A stretch of DNA of 64,000 nt, taken from positions 315,277 through 379,276 of the forward strand of contig WIDE01000026.1 of assembly GCA_015039315.1 (NCBI GenBank), read 5' to 3'. Source of the DNA: Clavulina sp. PMI_390 (taxonomy: Eukaryota; Basidiomycota; Agaricomycetes; Cantharellales; Hydnaceae). The notes under the pieces were generated by a model, which had not been told where the DNA came from, did not search any database, and was given only the letters and a program-made list of their open reading frames with translations. Numbering within the stretch: the stretch's first letter is position 1; every line of letters starts with the position of its first letter. The position numbers and the translations under genes are program-made. Positions 1 through 11,416 of the stretch are shown here, piece after piece.

Positions 1-2490
1 GGCACAAATATTTCACTTTCCTTACAAGGAATTGTCCTTGTGGAATAATGCGATTTCAGGAATGACTTCAGTGACGAAGCTGGCCGGACACGAAAGTCAG
101 CTGAATGGGGAGTGTATCGGCGGAAGTACGAGAGAAGGTGGTCTTGAACGACCACGGGAGATGGAAGGCTAGCTGTTGGTGTGCATATGTCAACAATGGT
201 TCGGTAGGTAACATCTCGCCAGATGCGGAATGCTGCAGGAAGCTTAATTTCAAAAACAGCATTCTCAGCTTCCATAACCTCGCTAGGGAGTGGCCATTCA
301 TGTACATTGATGGACAGTTCTCCTGCTCGACGAATTTTCGAGCACTTCGGACATTTTCCCTGATGTTTCTTACGCTTTTTGGGCTTTCCTGTCTGGCATA
401 GCTGTCTAGTTTCGCCATCAATCCATGTTTCGGTATGAGTAATGGTGCCTGAATAGAAACAGGATTAGTGCAAGTTGCCCGTAGTTGAAAATATGGGGGA
501 AGCATTAGACCCACCTGCTTCTGCAATCAGGTCATCGCGTTGCTGGATGAGCGCCGCAAGCTGCAAGCGTAACTGATCACGCTCATCTTTTGCGTCGCAT
601 TCAATCCGGGCTTTGAGGTCCTGGTGTTCTTTTGATGAGCGATAAAAACGAACCCCTATGGATTTCTTGCTGGTGGTGTTCGAAAACACTGAGCCAAAGG
701 AAGAGCACTGGATCCGATGGTGACAGTATCCCATAAGACGCATAACTCTGTATGTTTCGTCAGACGAGCGGGTCAAGAGAGGCTCAAAGAGTTCAGGAGT
801 AAGTTCGGGAATGTAATCCTTCAACAGTTGGCACTCATGAGTTGCTAGTCGATCAATAGCAACCCAGAGATGGAAAATAGTGATGAGCATGATAGACTGA
901 TCCTCCACGTTGGATTGGTATGTGCTGCTCGCACTAGCAAAGTACACATCATAGAGTTTGACTAGAGCTGTCATTTGCGATTTGTAGTTCGGAACCAGGC
1001 TTAATTGGCGATCAACCCACTCATCAAGGCGCGTCGCCACGCAGGTTTCAAAATCCTGAAGGGCTTCGTAAGGATCAGCCTGGATTGCTGCTGAAAGAGC
1101 TACGGCATCAAGCCTGAATCCGTCCACAGGATATGTCGGTGCCAAAAAACGGACCGGTCTTGGAGGCTCAAAAGTCCTCGAAGGGGGCAGGGCATCCATC
1201 CGCAGACACACTTGATCCAGGTATTCGCGGCTGTGAGCTAGTATGAGGTTTGTGTCTTGAGCAACATCAAGGGTTTCTGGGGCCCATGGTTGAGGTCGCG
1301 CATGCTTGGCCTGAACTTGCTCCCATCGCGAAAGACCAAGACTTCGAGCAGCCTCCACGGAGGTAGAGATTGCGTTATAGAGTGTGGAAGGTATCCGGCC
1401 TTGCAACTTTAACGTTCGCCGAGCAATCTTGACTTGCATCATATGTAGGCGATGGGTTGGAAGGGCAAGGTAAACTGCGCGGCGGAGCACCATTGACATA
1501 TAGTAGGCCATAAATGCCTTGTACTCATAATCGTCCTTGTTGGTGGCCGGCAGTGTTGTTTGGAGCGTGACACGGAGAAGCATCCACAAGGGTGAGCGAC
1601 GCCAGGGTAGCAATGAAGAGTGCCAACGGACGTCATCAGCAACACGCTTGGTGATCCGCTTGACCTCGGCAATAGAGCCAATACCACGCAGTATGCCAGT
1701 TAAAAGTGTGGTGATATAGCGAGAGTTGACAGGGTCTCTGCTTTCTGGGACTTCTACACCAGCTTTCTTGCTGGTTGACTTTGTTTCGGAGAAGACATTG
1801 TAGCACATTTGTGCCAAGAATGAGGCCAACTCAGATATGAATTCAGGATCGTTTCGCATGGATAAAGGTAAATCTGAGGTATGGGTAAGAGAATAACCCT
1901 GATGAGGCAAAAACGGATGTCACAATCTCACCAATTGCGGGACCAGGGAACTGACAGATGAGCTTGTCCGTTTTCATTACGTCCTGATACCGTCGCCGAG
2001 ATAGAATGGTCGGATTGGGAGAGTTTTTGTCAGGTATAAGTGTAATAACCTTATTTTGGGCACTAAGCTCAAAAGACTCGAAGCGTAACATTGCACCCAT
2101 GTGGCGAATGATAACGCCGGCGTTTTGAGCTCGGACATAAAGAGCAATATAGTCTGAACAAAGTGACGACTATCGGCTTTTGTGCTTCAAAAGGTGTTTG
2201 AGACGACACTCACCATCAACTCCCATTGAAGCCAACTTTTCTTCCAAGGACTCTTTTGAAGGGTACGGACAGTGTTCGAAAAGAAAACGGAGCATTCGTA
2301 GCGTGGGCTGCCAGGCTTCTGAGCGTGCGTCGGACAAAACACCATCGACTTTGATGAACTCTTCCGCTGCTTCAAGGACGGACTGACAAAGCTCCGTTTC
2401 GACTAAGTCTTGTGCTGAATCGGCCGACGGGGGAAGATCAGGGGGCAAGAATACATGGTGTATAAGGGATTGCAGGAGTTTTTCCCGCAT
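1..2490 (-). CDS. DUF6606-domain giant protein, N-terminal part (runs off left edge)
   Basis: Exons read on the minus strand are 2490-2214, 2153-1932, 1873-515 and 448 to beyond position 1, giving about 768 in-frame residues. The N-terminus has the LIHHVFLPPDLPP-type opening of DUF6606. After exon 1 comes YIALYVRAQNAGVIIRH, then an FPGPAI motif spliced into SMRNDPEF, all typical of the family. The last visible exon has a CxxC pair (GKCPKC) followed by HEWPLPS. Family knowledge: fungal DUF6606 proteins are usually about 3,000 residues and carry DUF3638/DUF3645 downstream, sometimes labelled ubiquitinyl hydrolase; the biochemical role is not established. The remaining part lies outside the window. 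The start at 2490 is the only ATG giving the family N-terminus. A 574-bp divergent gap separates it from the F-box gene on the plus strand. Confidence 0.85.
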
Positions 2491-3064
2491 TTTTGGGATT
2501 ATTCTTGTGAGAGAGCAGATTGGGGGCCTAAAGAGTTGGAAAGAGCTGTGCGCCTGGAGTGAGGATGACTGACCCGAACCCCGTCCACAGTATGATAATT
2601 TGGCTCAGAAGGCGCGCGTATATCAGCCCTATAGAGCGGCATTGGACTTGGTGCCGGTGATTCTCAGGCAGTAACTCGAAGGCCCTACGATCACCGTTGA
2701 ATAGAAGGGCGAAAATCAAAACATCTATGCTTTATGTAGACTTCGACTGAGCTCATAACGGCAAATGGAGTGCGGCATGAGGATGGAAACGCAAGCATGG
2801 GAGGCAGTTCGTAAGAGCATAGCCACAAAGTGAGAGCTTCGTTCAAATTGAGCACACAGGAGTGCTGTAAGTGGCTGTACTGTCTTGTGAAAGAGATTTA
2901 GAATCGTAGCTGCAATGCTGATCACCACTCCCAAAAAACGTCGTTGTTCAGTGGCGCGGCACCAGTCACGTGTAAGAACAGCCATTCCACAAAGACCAGC
3001 CGCACACACCAAACTATTTCTGAGTCCTACCAGGGGCTTCAAGCGACACTTTAGGGGCATCAGG
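2491..3064. promoter_or_regulatory. divergent intergenic region, DUF6606 gene / F-box gene
   Basis: The 574 bp lie between two divergent start codons and should hold both promoters. An in-frame ATG at 2915 could extend the F-box protein by 50 basic residues, so the right part may be coding or 5' UTR. I saw no clear TATA box or other gene. Confidence 0.4.
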
Positions 3065-4836
3065 ATGCAGAACCAAGACGCGATGATAGCTTCCATAAGG
3101 GATTTAACCCTTGAATTTGCTCATCGAATGCGCAATGATCCTTACGAACCTCTTGTCCCAACATCGTTGACTTCCCAGCTTGAGATGGCGAAGGATACCG
3201 CAGTCCTCGAGCGGCTATCGTTCTTGCGGCGGTCTGCAACTTCAATCGAAGGCTCCATATCAGAGCTTTCTGAAGCCCTTAAGATCCTCAGGTCGCGACA
3301 TGCCGCGTTGCGTCAGACTCTCGCTGCAGTGAATATGTTACCTGCTGAGGTCCTTCAGCGCATATTCCTCATCAGCCATAATGACGTGGAAACAGCATCG
3401 TGGCGCCCCTCCCATGCTCGTACCATAAGCTCGGTATGTCGTCGATGGCGTGCCGTCGCGCTCACTCAAAGTGAGCTTTGGACGACTATATTGCTCGATG
3501 GTGCGGAGCCTACGATGCGGCTCACCGTCGAGCGTGCAGGTAACCGACCTTTCCAAGTCACGCATACGCTTAAGATGCAACAAACTACCTCAATTCCAAA
3601 GATCTGGATAACCAGCGACGTCGTCCCTCTGTCTCGGTGGCGCTCTCTGAGTATGGCGGTGAAGGCAGGTTCAACGAGCATGAAGGCGTTCCACAAGATT
3701 CGGAAAGGCCTCACCAACCTGGAGAGTCTCACTATCGACGCAGAGCGAAAGTATAGGACTCCCTTTCTAACAATGCTGCCACCAGATCTCGACCTCGCGA
3801 CCACCTTTCCTCGATTGCAGTCTCTCCACGTCATGAGCGCTCCCGTAGCAGTGTGCCGGTCAGCTTTGACCGCTTCCCTCGTCAATCTTCGTCTCGATCT
3901 CTCAGTTACATTGAGCGACATTATTACGATATTTGACAGCTGTCAAAGCTTGCGGCGTTTATGGTTGTCACCCGCAGCAGATGCAGGGAATGCGTTCGGT
4001 CAGAATCCCCACGCTGGTGACATAGTCGATGAAGATCATGACGCAGACGAAGATGTGGGTGGCGACAACGACGGGGACGAAGCTATGGAGGTGGATCTCG
4101 AGCTCCCAGCCACCGCTGCAACTAGCGCATCCACGAGAACCTCGAGGAGGGAAGTGGAGGACCTCGTAGCACCCCCTGAGTTTGAATCACTCGTACTTGA
4201 AGAGGAGGTTGGTCTTTACCTCACCCAGCGGATCATCGAAACCCTACGGGCTCCTTCTCTGAAGCACCTTGATATACTCCTCGACCCTGACGAAGAACCA
4301 GACCTGGACGATCATCGATTGTTCCCTCCGCATCTGGTCTCAGACTTTATTCAAAGATTCGTAAGTTATCTTCACAACTCTCTTATCCTCTTCTCGCCTC
4401 TCACGGTATTTTTGAATAGTTATCCAATCTGCCCCATCTGGAGTCTCTGGTAATGACAGCACATCCTTCCATAATGGCCCGTGCTTTCGATGCCCTCATT
4501 CCCGTCGACTTTCATTCCTCTATTGGCATCGACACATCATCGACGCATCCGACGAGTGGATCCAGCCGCTTTTCTGCTCCAGCGCTGTTAGACCTGGAGC
4601 TTGGCTCTGTGGCACATACGCATGCAGATGTGCACAGTCGATTTGTGGACTATTTGGGCTCTGTGGGTGATAACTTGGATAATGCGGTATCGTCTAGGGC
4701 GTCCCCAAGGAAATGTCTCCGTCTGCTGAGGGTACCGGGCCTAACAGACGAGGAAGTCACACGACTGAGTCGGGTTGTTTGGGATGTGCGGGGGGATGAT
4801 GAGTATACGCCTCCATCCGGGTTTGACATCCTCTAG
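3065..4836 (+). CDS. F-box protein, LRR-like
   Basis: Two exons, 3065-4360 and 4420-4836 (570 aa); the 59-nt intron is GTAAGT to TAG and joins DFIQRF to LSNLPHLESL in frame. An N-terminal helix (about residues 35-90) precedes an F-box-like stretch (AVNMLPAEVLQRIFLIS, about 93-109) that ends with the VCRRWRAVALTQSELWTTI signature. The rest has spaced leucine-rich segments and a central acidic linker (about residues 320-370) rich in Asp and Glu. Family role: SCF ubiquitin-ligase substrate adaptors; the substrate is unknown. Such F-box/LRR genes are expanded in Agaricomycetes. An upstream in-frame ATG at 2915 would add a basic extension; I chose 3065 because the extension looks like untranslated sequence, but this is uncertain. 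Confidence 0.8.
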
Positions 4837-5036
4837 TTTCCCGAGAATGCGCAGGTTGGATGTGGGATTGCCGAAACCTGTACCATGGTGGCTACCGCAT
4901 TTTTGCAATATATTGAAATTACGTATCTTGCTGTTCTGCGTGCACTGCCTGAACAAGCCAAAATAATTCGCCGAAGGGATGAATGAGCGTAGCATTATTT
5001 GCGGTTGTCTGGCTCATGACGTAGCTGCGCTCTCTG

Positions 5037-5046
5037 CCAATATAAA
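5037..5046 (+). promoter_or_regulatory. CCAAT/TATAAA element upstream of the Pmp3-like gene
   Basis: CCAAT runs straight into TATAAA about 90 bp before the start codon at 5132. The position suits a core promoter for the short membrane-peptide gene. This is sequence match only. Confidence 0.45.
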
Positions 5047-5131
5047 GCACGTTGTGTCGTCATCAGCCCCGTCCTACACACATCCAGCTTTTTATATCTT
5101 GTAAAGCAATCTAATCGCACAATCAACCACA

Positions 5132-6077
5132 ATGGCTCGCCCCCCATCCAGCACCAGCGATGTTCTCCTCTACTTCATTGCAATGTGCGCCCAGCTTTTG
5201 CTCCTCAAGAGACGTTTTGCTTATATTCCCCCTCATTGTTTTTCTCGAATGTAGCTTCGTCCCCCCGTTCTCGGTCTTTGCGAGTGAGTAGATGGTGGCT
5301 CGAAGGAGCTTTCGTCCGAAGAGGATGGTTTGCTTACTCATTACTGATGTGAAACTATTGTGCGCGGTCAGAGCGAGGGTGCGCAGCTGGTGAGCACATA
5401 TTGGACATCACTTGACAGTCAAAAAGTTATGGCTTGCTCATCTCTTTGTGTTTATTTAATCTGTGGCGGCTCCAACCCATTGTCATTTCATTCGTGCCTG
5501 ATGAACTCGATGTTGACGTGACCCTAATGGATGCCCACCTTTCATCGCCTTGTCATTGAAACCCTCATGGTCCATGGTTAGACCTATGGATTAACATCCT
5601 GCTCTGGATTCTAGGCTGGATCCCAGGTACGTATCGTCCCGCCCAGGTTCCGCTCGCACACGTCACCTGCCCATCATCAGGGGGGTGATTGGTGTAGCCT
5701 GTTCCCGGAGCATGTCAATGCTAATGATCTTCATGGTTCCTCGCCCGATAGGTGTCATTCATGCTTGGTAAGTGACGATCTTTTGATCGAAGCAAAGATT
5801 TGTTTTCTTGCTGGCCCTTGGCTGGCGTCGGCTCTTCTTCGTGTCATGAAGGGAGGATCGTTGTGTCGTCCGGACGAGTTCGGAGATGCTCTTGCTTCGT
5901 CCTCCCCCCGCCGCTGGTGGCGTACGGGACGAGCGGACATCCCCGGAGCATGACAATATTATGCGGAACGGGTGAAGCTTCCTCGATCTGGACAATGCCG
6001 CTAACAACGACGATCTTGTGTCTTTCCTATTCAGGTGGATTATTTCCAAGTACGAGAAGCCAGCAACCATCCACTAG
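5132..6077 (+). CDS. Pmp3/RCI2-family membrane proteolipid
   Basis: No long frame exists here. Six small exons give a 67-residue Pmp3: 5132-5184, 5255-5283, 5372-5389, 5582-5626, 5752-5767 and 6035-6077. All introns are GT-AG and phases match. The product has the two hydrophobic helices of the family: YFIAIFVPPFSVFAKRGC, then DLWINILLWILGWIPG leading into VIHAWWIISKYEKP and a stop. Family knowledge: Pmp3/RCI2 peptides sit in the plasma membrane and affect membrane potential and salt or stress tolerance. Exons 3 and 5 are only 18 and 16 nt, so automated gene finders could miss this gene. Because the motif order is intact, I am confident of the family; individual junctions are inferred. Confidence 0.85.
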
Positions 6078-6718
6078 GCTGGGTTAGCATTGGCTCTATG
6101 ACCTCGAGTGGCTGCTTAGGATGCCTTGTTAGCCGTGTAGAGGCATAGGCGGCACGTTTCTTGTTGCGCCATTCCGATGGAACGGAGAATGACGATAACG
6201 ATGATGATGACGACAATTGTGTTACGTGACTGCGACACCACCACCCCCACTTGCCCTGATATACCCTAATCCTCCCTATGATTTCTGTGTCTGTTGTTTT
6301 TACTTGTACGAATCCATCAAACTGTCAAGGCATTTTGACTTGTCCGTCCGATTTGATCTCATGCCAGACCCTCAATGACTAAGGCAGAGAGAGGAGTGGC
6401 GGGTCCGGGTCGGGCTCGGGGAGTAGCGATGTCGTGTATCCTCGTGCGTGAGAGTAAACTGAGTGCGATATCGATCTCTGAATTCATTTTGGGGGCCAGC
6501 CAGCCGCCTATTGGCTCGGATAGCATGAATCGCCCCCGCACAAATTTGATATTAATATAACCCAACATCCCATCATTGGGCACAAGTGACTGTCACCCTC
6601 CTGAATTGCAACCTCCTCTCATTCTCTCCCTCCAACTTTTACACTTCTCCTCTGAGCCTTTCTATCCCATCGTACACCCACACCCCCACAGAGAAGAAGG
6701 TCAAGTCCTCTACCAGCG
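6078..6718. other. intergenic, 5' region of the APH-fold gene
   Basis: There is a short GAT/GAC-rich stretch near 6190-6215 and pyrimidine-rich sequence from about 6597 to 6690 before the start codon at 6719. Such C/T-rich leaders are common upstream of fungal genes. No gene was recognised. Confidence 0.4.
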
Positions 6719-9701
6719 ATGCCTTTGCGTCGCCCCCACGATCAGGCACTCGTCCTTGATCGGCCATTCACCCCCGTTTCCCCCCTCAACCTCGAGCCCA
6801 TCACCTCGCGCAGCCAACAAGTCTCCCTCCAAGAACTCGCGTTTATCAACGAGCATCTCGCACACAATCACCACCATCACCATCATCACCTCCACACTCC
6901 ACATGCCTATCATCTGCCCCGCGGGCGAGGGACGCGCAGTGGGTGGAGTACTCCACTTGCCACTGCTAGCGCCAGCGCTCTTGCCACCCCCACAGAAGAC
7001 TACTTTGGCTTTGTCCCCTTCGATGAAGAGGATGACAAGCGCGAGGAAATCCGTGCGGATGCTGAGCGACCGTTTCCAGTCGATCGTGCCTTGCTCAAGG
7101 AGACCATCCGACAACATATGCATTCTCCTGTTGTTCGCATGCAGTTTCTGAGCTCAGGTAAGTCTCATACCCGCTATGATTGTCATTTAGAGCTCATTCG
7201 GTTTTTTGACGTGCCGTTCTTTTGTCATATGCAATTTCGTGAATAGGGACTTTCCACAAGGCCTTCCTTGCCGCCCTAGAGGACGGCCGGCAAGTCGTAG
7301 CCCGGATCGCCCGTCGCTTCATGCCTCGCCTGAAAACCGAGTCTGAAGTAGCTACGATCAACTATTTACGTCTGCATACCCCCATTCCCGTTCCCATCAT
7401 CTATCATTGGGACTCGAACCCTTACAATCGCCTCGGTCATGAATACATCATCATGTCCAAGGCGCCCGGCATCCCGCTCCGCGCCGTGTGGAATCGCATG
7501 CGCGATGAAGAGCAGCACGCCTTGCTGAGAAACCTCGCACGACTCGTCGTCGACTTGTCCACCCATCGCTTTTCCCATGTGGGAAGCTTGTATCAAAAGC
7601 CACGAGAAAAGGTTGCGCCTGTGTCTTCTTCGGCCACGGCTGGACAGGTGCCAGGTTTGGCAAATCAGAATGGCTCGTCAACCTCGCTTGCTGCTTCCTC
7701 CTCGGCGTCGGCTTGGCCTCCTGGAATGAAAGTGATCCCTATCCCGTCTCCGCCAAGAGTTGGAGATGTATCATCTCGTGATGCTGCGCCTGCGCCTGCT
7801 GGCGGTTTGTCATCCGACTCGGGTTCTTCCTCTGCTTCTTCACCAGCATCGTCTCCTTCTCCGACACCTTCCTTGACAGCTTCGTCAGAGGCAACCTCGA
7901 TCTCCATGGCGTCCTCTCTTCCCCCGCAGCCAGGCTTGGCGTCGACGCGGTCATCTCCCTCTGTCCCCACCTCGCCACTTCCTCATTCCAAGTCTACCTC
8001 TCCCACAGTTGACCTGTCGTTTACCTTTCCACCCAAAATTGCGAATATTCCATCAATACCAATATCGAGCCTTCCATCGCCTCCATCACTGCCTCACCGC
8101 CTTGTCATTTCTCCACATAAAACCTCACAGGCTCAAAGTCAAACTCAGTCTCAAACCACTCCACAACAACTTGTTGCTGAGAACGATGACCTCGAGTTCT
8201 TCATTGGTCCTATTGTGAGCTGGCCCTTCTTTGGCGATGGCCGAGGCGAGCTAGAGTCCTCTACTGAAATTGATCGTGGACCCTGGCCGACCGAGGAGGC
8301 TTACTTGGCTGCGTGCGCTCGACGGGAGATTGATGCTGTGAAGAGAGAGGGCGCGGGCAAGGAGCGCGGGCACCGTCCTCACTTGCCGCCGAGGGATCGG
8401 CTGACCAGGCATGGCTCGAGTGGAGTCGGCGGAGTCGGTGTTGGCATGGGAGGCTTCATGGCACTTGGCACGGGCACGATTGGCGGGCCCAGTCGGAGCA
8501 GGAGCAGGACTGGCACCGCAGTGCACAGTCTGTCGGCCATGACAAAGTCTTCCGCAGGACAAACCCCACAAAATCCCTATGCGTATTCCTCCCCGCACTC
8601 GTCGAGCCGAGATGACTATCCATCAGGGCCAGCTTCGTCCCGGGCATACTCTCATTCTATCTCAACACACGGAACGTCGGCATCGGTGGATCTCACTTCA
8701 GACTCGGAGACATCCTCGTATCTCTCAGATGACGATGAGCTGTCCACATCATCCTCATCATCCTCGTCGTCTTCCGAGGACGACGAGACATTCTATCGTG
8801 ACTATCGTGCTAACCTGCGTAGCTCGCTTCTCGTCGCGCAGCATGCCACTCGCTTGCGCGCCGTGGAGGAGGATATGAAACGATTCAGGAGCGTCATGGA
8901 GCGGGAGTTGAAGGGCGTAGAGAGAGAGTTGGCTGCAGTTCTGTCTGGAACTGGGCTCGGGGGCGATGGTAGCTTTGTGTTGCATGCTCATGATTTGAGC
9001 TTGGCAAATATCTTCGTGGATGAGGATGATCCCTCCCGCATTGTACGTGCTCATTCAATTGTCTTGGGTTTTGGGTTACAGCAACTTAACGGGCTGGATC
9101 GTTCTCATTCTTTCAGACGTGCATCATTGATTGGGAGTCCTCAGCCATCCGCCCACTGTGGCACGCTGCTCACCTGCCTTCTTTCCTGCTGCCTCCTCCG
9201 CCACATGCCCATAACACTGCTGCCCATGCTAGCTCGAGCCACGGCGTCCCGAACCCCGAGATGCAAGCAGCGTTTAGGCGGTTTGTTGGAGATATGAATC
9301 TCTCTAGATTCGGAGATAGCACACCTTCCTCTCCTATCTACAATCTACCCTCTTCTCAATCTCCCCTGTGCCCGAAATCGAAGCCGCCGCCCTCCACTCC
9401 CTCCTCGAATAACACTCTTCCCGGTAAGCTCTGGCTCGCCGCTGAGCGAGCAGGTGATACCGCGCGCGATCTCCACCGCTTCGTCGAATGGGACGGGTGG
9501 GAAGAAGGCCTCCTTGAGACAGTCGTGGGCCATGACAGGCTCGCGGTCGTCAAAGAGGAGGAAGAAGAGGAGGTGAGGAGGAATCGCGCATTGTCCAGCG
9601 CTTCGAATGCCTCGAGTGCCAGTGGAATGGGCACGAGGGAGGGTAGAGGAAACGGGACATTCAAAATGGCAAATGGCTTCATTGGCCTCTCTTTGACTTG
9701 A
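6719..9701 (+). CDS. aminoglycoside phosphotransferase-fold protein with long disordered insert
   Basis: Exons 6719-7157, 7247-9042 and 9117-9701 give 939 residues. The N-lobe follows the first intron (GTFHKAFLAALEDGRQVVARIARRF, about 147 on), then EVATINYLRLHTPIPVPIIYHWD and a YIIMSKAPG hinge, typical of APH/choline-kinase-like fungal proteins. The catalytic loop is HAHDLSLANIFVD (Asp about 729), and the metal-binding site IIDWE (Asp about 750) lies across intron 2. Between the hinge region and the catalytic loop lie about 400 residues of Ser/Pro/Thr-rich, probably disordered sequence, so the kinase fold is split by a large insertion. The first 146 residues include a seven-His run. The substrate is unknown; APH-fold proteins phosphorylate small molecules or proteins. 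Confidence 0.8.
6869..6889 (+). repeat. CAC/CAT tract coding for seven histidines
   Basis: Seven consecutive His codons, using both CAC and CAT, lie in the N-terminal region of the APH-fold protein, with further His nearby. The mixed codons suggest a protein-level feature rather than a fresh slippage product. Confidence 0.8.
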
Positions 9702-10271
9702 GGGAGCGAAAGACAACCAAACGCTATTCTCGGGTCAATGAGAGGTGCTTGGACCTCCTGAATGCTTTCACAGAGGGAGCAAACTCACAAAATCTCCTCA
9801 TTTCAACTGCATCATCCTACTGGATACCCTATCTTGGTGCTGCTAAAGGCCCCTTGCAACAACTTTCTTTTGGCTTGTGTTTTCTGGTTTGTTTCTCGAT
9901 CTTGGTCGTTAACTCCGATTCGATATCTTCCTTTGCTAGTATGGCGTCTCACCTCGCTTGGCTCAAGTCTCCTCGAATTCTTCCTAATCTTACAGCATGG
10001 ACGTTATACCCAAGTCATCATCATCACAAAGTCTGTTCTTATGCCATTTAGGCCCATTGCTCTGTTTCTCCCCCACACCAAAACCCATTTCTTCTCATGA
10101 TTCGTTTCCTTCCTAATACTTTTTTCTTTTCCTTCCTCGCACATTATCCACCCAATTTTTAGAATCGCTGAAGAGAACAGAACTGCACGGTCATTGAATG
10201 GCAGCGACAAATGTAGTTTACAACCAATGTAGTACCTCAAAAAAAAAAGCATTCAATATACCGAGCTTTCG
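9702..10271. other. intergenic, tail-to-tail region
   Basis: This should hold the 3' UTR of the APH-fold gene and, if the minus-strand hypothetical gene is real, that of its neighbour. It is T-rich, with an A-run at about 10240-10249. No other gene was seen. Confidence 0.4.
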
Positions 10272-11110
10272 TTACGTGTCGCGCCAGAAGTGGGCAGTCA
10301 AGTCCCTGGCCAGCAAGCGGTATCCGGAAACCTCGAATGGTGCAGAAGGGCGCTTGGTTATTGCATTGTGCTTGACGAGCAAGACTGGACTGCCAGAATC
10401 ACAAGGAAGTGTTCGATCTAATGTTTTCGCTTCATTCACTAACTGTAAAGGCGCAGTGCCTGCCGTAGTATTCACTCCGTCCTGTTGAACTGCCAGTGGA
10501 GCGGGGCAGAATCCGTCTTTCAATGTGTTTCATGCACATACTGATATTCAGGCGGAGCTAGGGGCTTGATAGATTCGAGCAGAGTTGGATAAGTTTAGCT
10601 CAATTGGCATGATTCGCGAGCTCTCCGTTTCCGATGGACCATTGACGTGCACGGCAAGAAGGATCCAGCACCATCCATTTGGTATTGCTGTAGTTTGAGC
10701 AAGTCTTCGCAGAAAGCCTTTTGTAGCTCTGCTGGGGCTCGCTGGGGGCTCACGGATTCAGGATCATCATTGTTCATTGATTTGCGAGTGGTGGAGCGGT
10801 GTAGATCGCGTACATCGACATTATAGCACCGTACCAACGTGTCGATAGTAGTGGTGGTTCTAGTGGTGCTTGGTTAGGTGAGCACCAAAAAAAAACGATA
10901 ATGGAGGTGTATCGGAGAAACGATCAATGGGTAAATAACTTTGATCCCGCAGGGGCGCATGACACGGAGGGGTCCAGGCCTTCGAGCCCATTGTCAAATG
11001 GGGCACATCTATTAGCGCGACTTCGTCATCTTGACTGAGTTTCTCATCAACGATGAAGCTCACGTTAAGCGGACCGGCGGGACAGGTGGAGTGAACGCGG
11101 TGGTGCTCAT
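10272..11110 (-). CDS. hypothetical protein, 184 aa (tentative four-exon model)
   Basis: I do not recognise this protein. A frame-consistent minus-strand model uses exons 11110-11064, 11008-10940, 10868-10640 and 10481-10272, with GT-AG introns of 55, 71 and 158 nt and a total length divisible by 3. The predicted protein starts MSTTAFTPPVPPVRL, has a segment DTLVRCYNVDVRDLHRS, a helical LQKAFCEDLLKLQQYQMDGAG stretch, and ends LTAHFWRDT. No signal peptide, membrane segment or catalytic motif is visible. The 158-nt last intron (starting GTCCAT) is the weakest junction. The support is only that four open segments can be joined without a stop, so this could be chance or a lineage-specific gene. 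Confidence 0.35.
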
Positions 11111-11416
11111 GGTGCTAGCGCTCAGTCCATTTGGGGTTCCGTGCGGGGAAACTCCAGCTGGGGGAGCGATTGCAAGTTTGCATCTGCAATCTTCCGCTCC
11201 AACTTGAACAAGAGTCAGTCAACTTGACCTCTAGTTCAGGGAAGAAGTCCTGTCCATTTCGCTTCTTCAGGGCCTATCCGAGTTACCATTATCATTTCAT
11301 TCACGAGCGAACCCTCATACGCGCAGTTGTGCTTCTTGTTGTGACTGCTGAGGGAGAAGTGCGGTATCGGAATTCGCAAAGCACCCTGACCCCCTCCAGA
11401 GGTTCTCTTTCTCATC

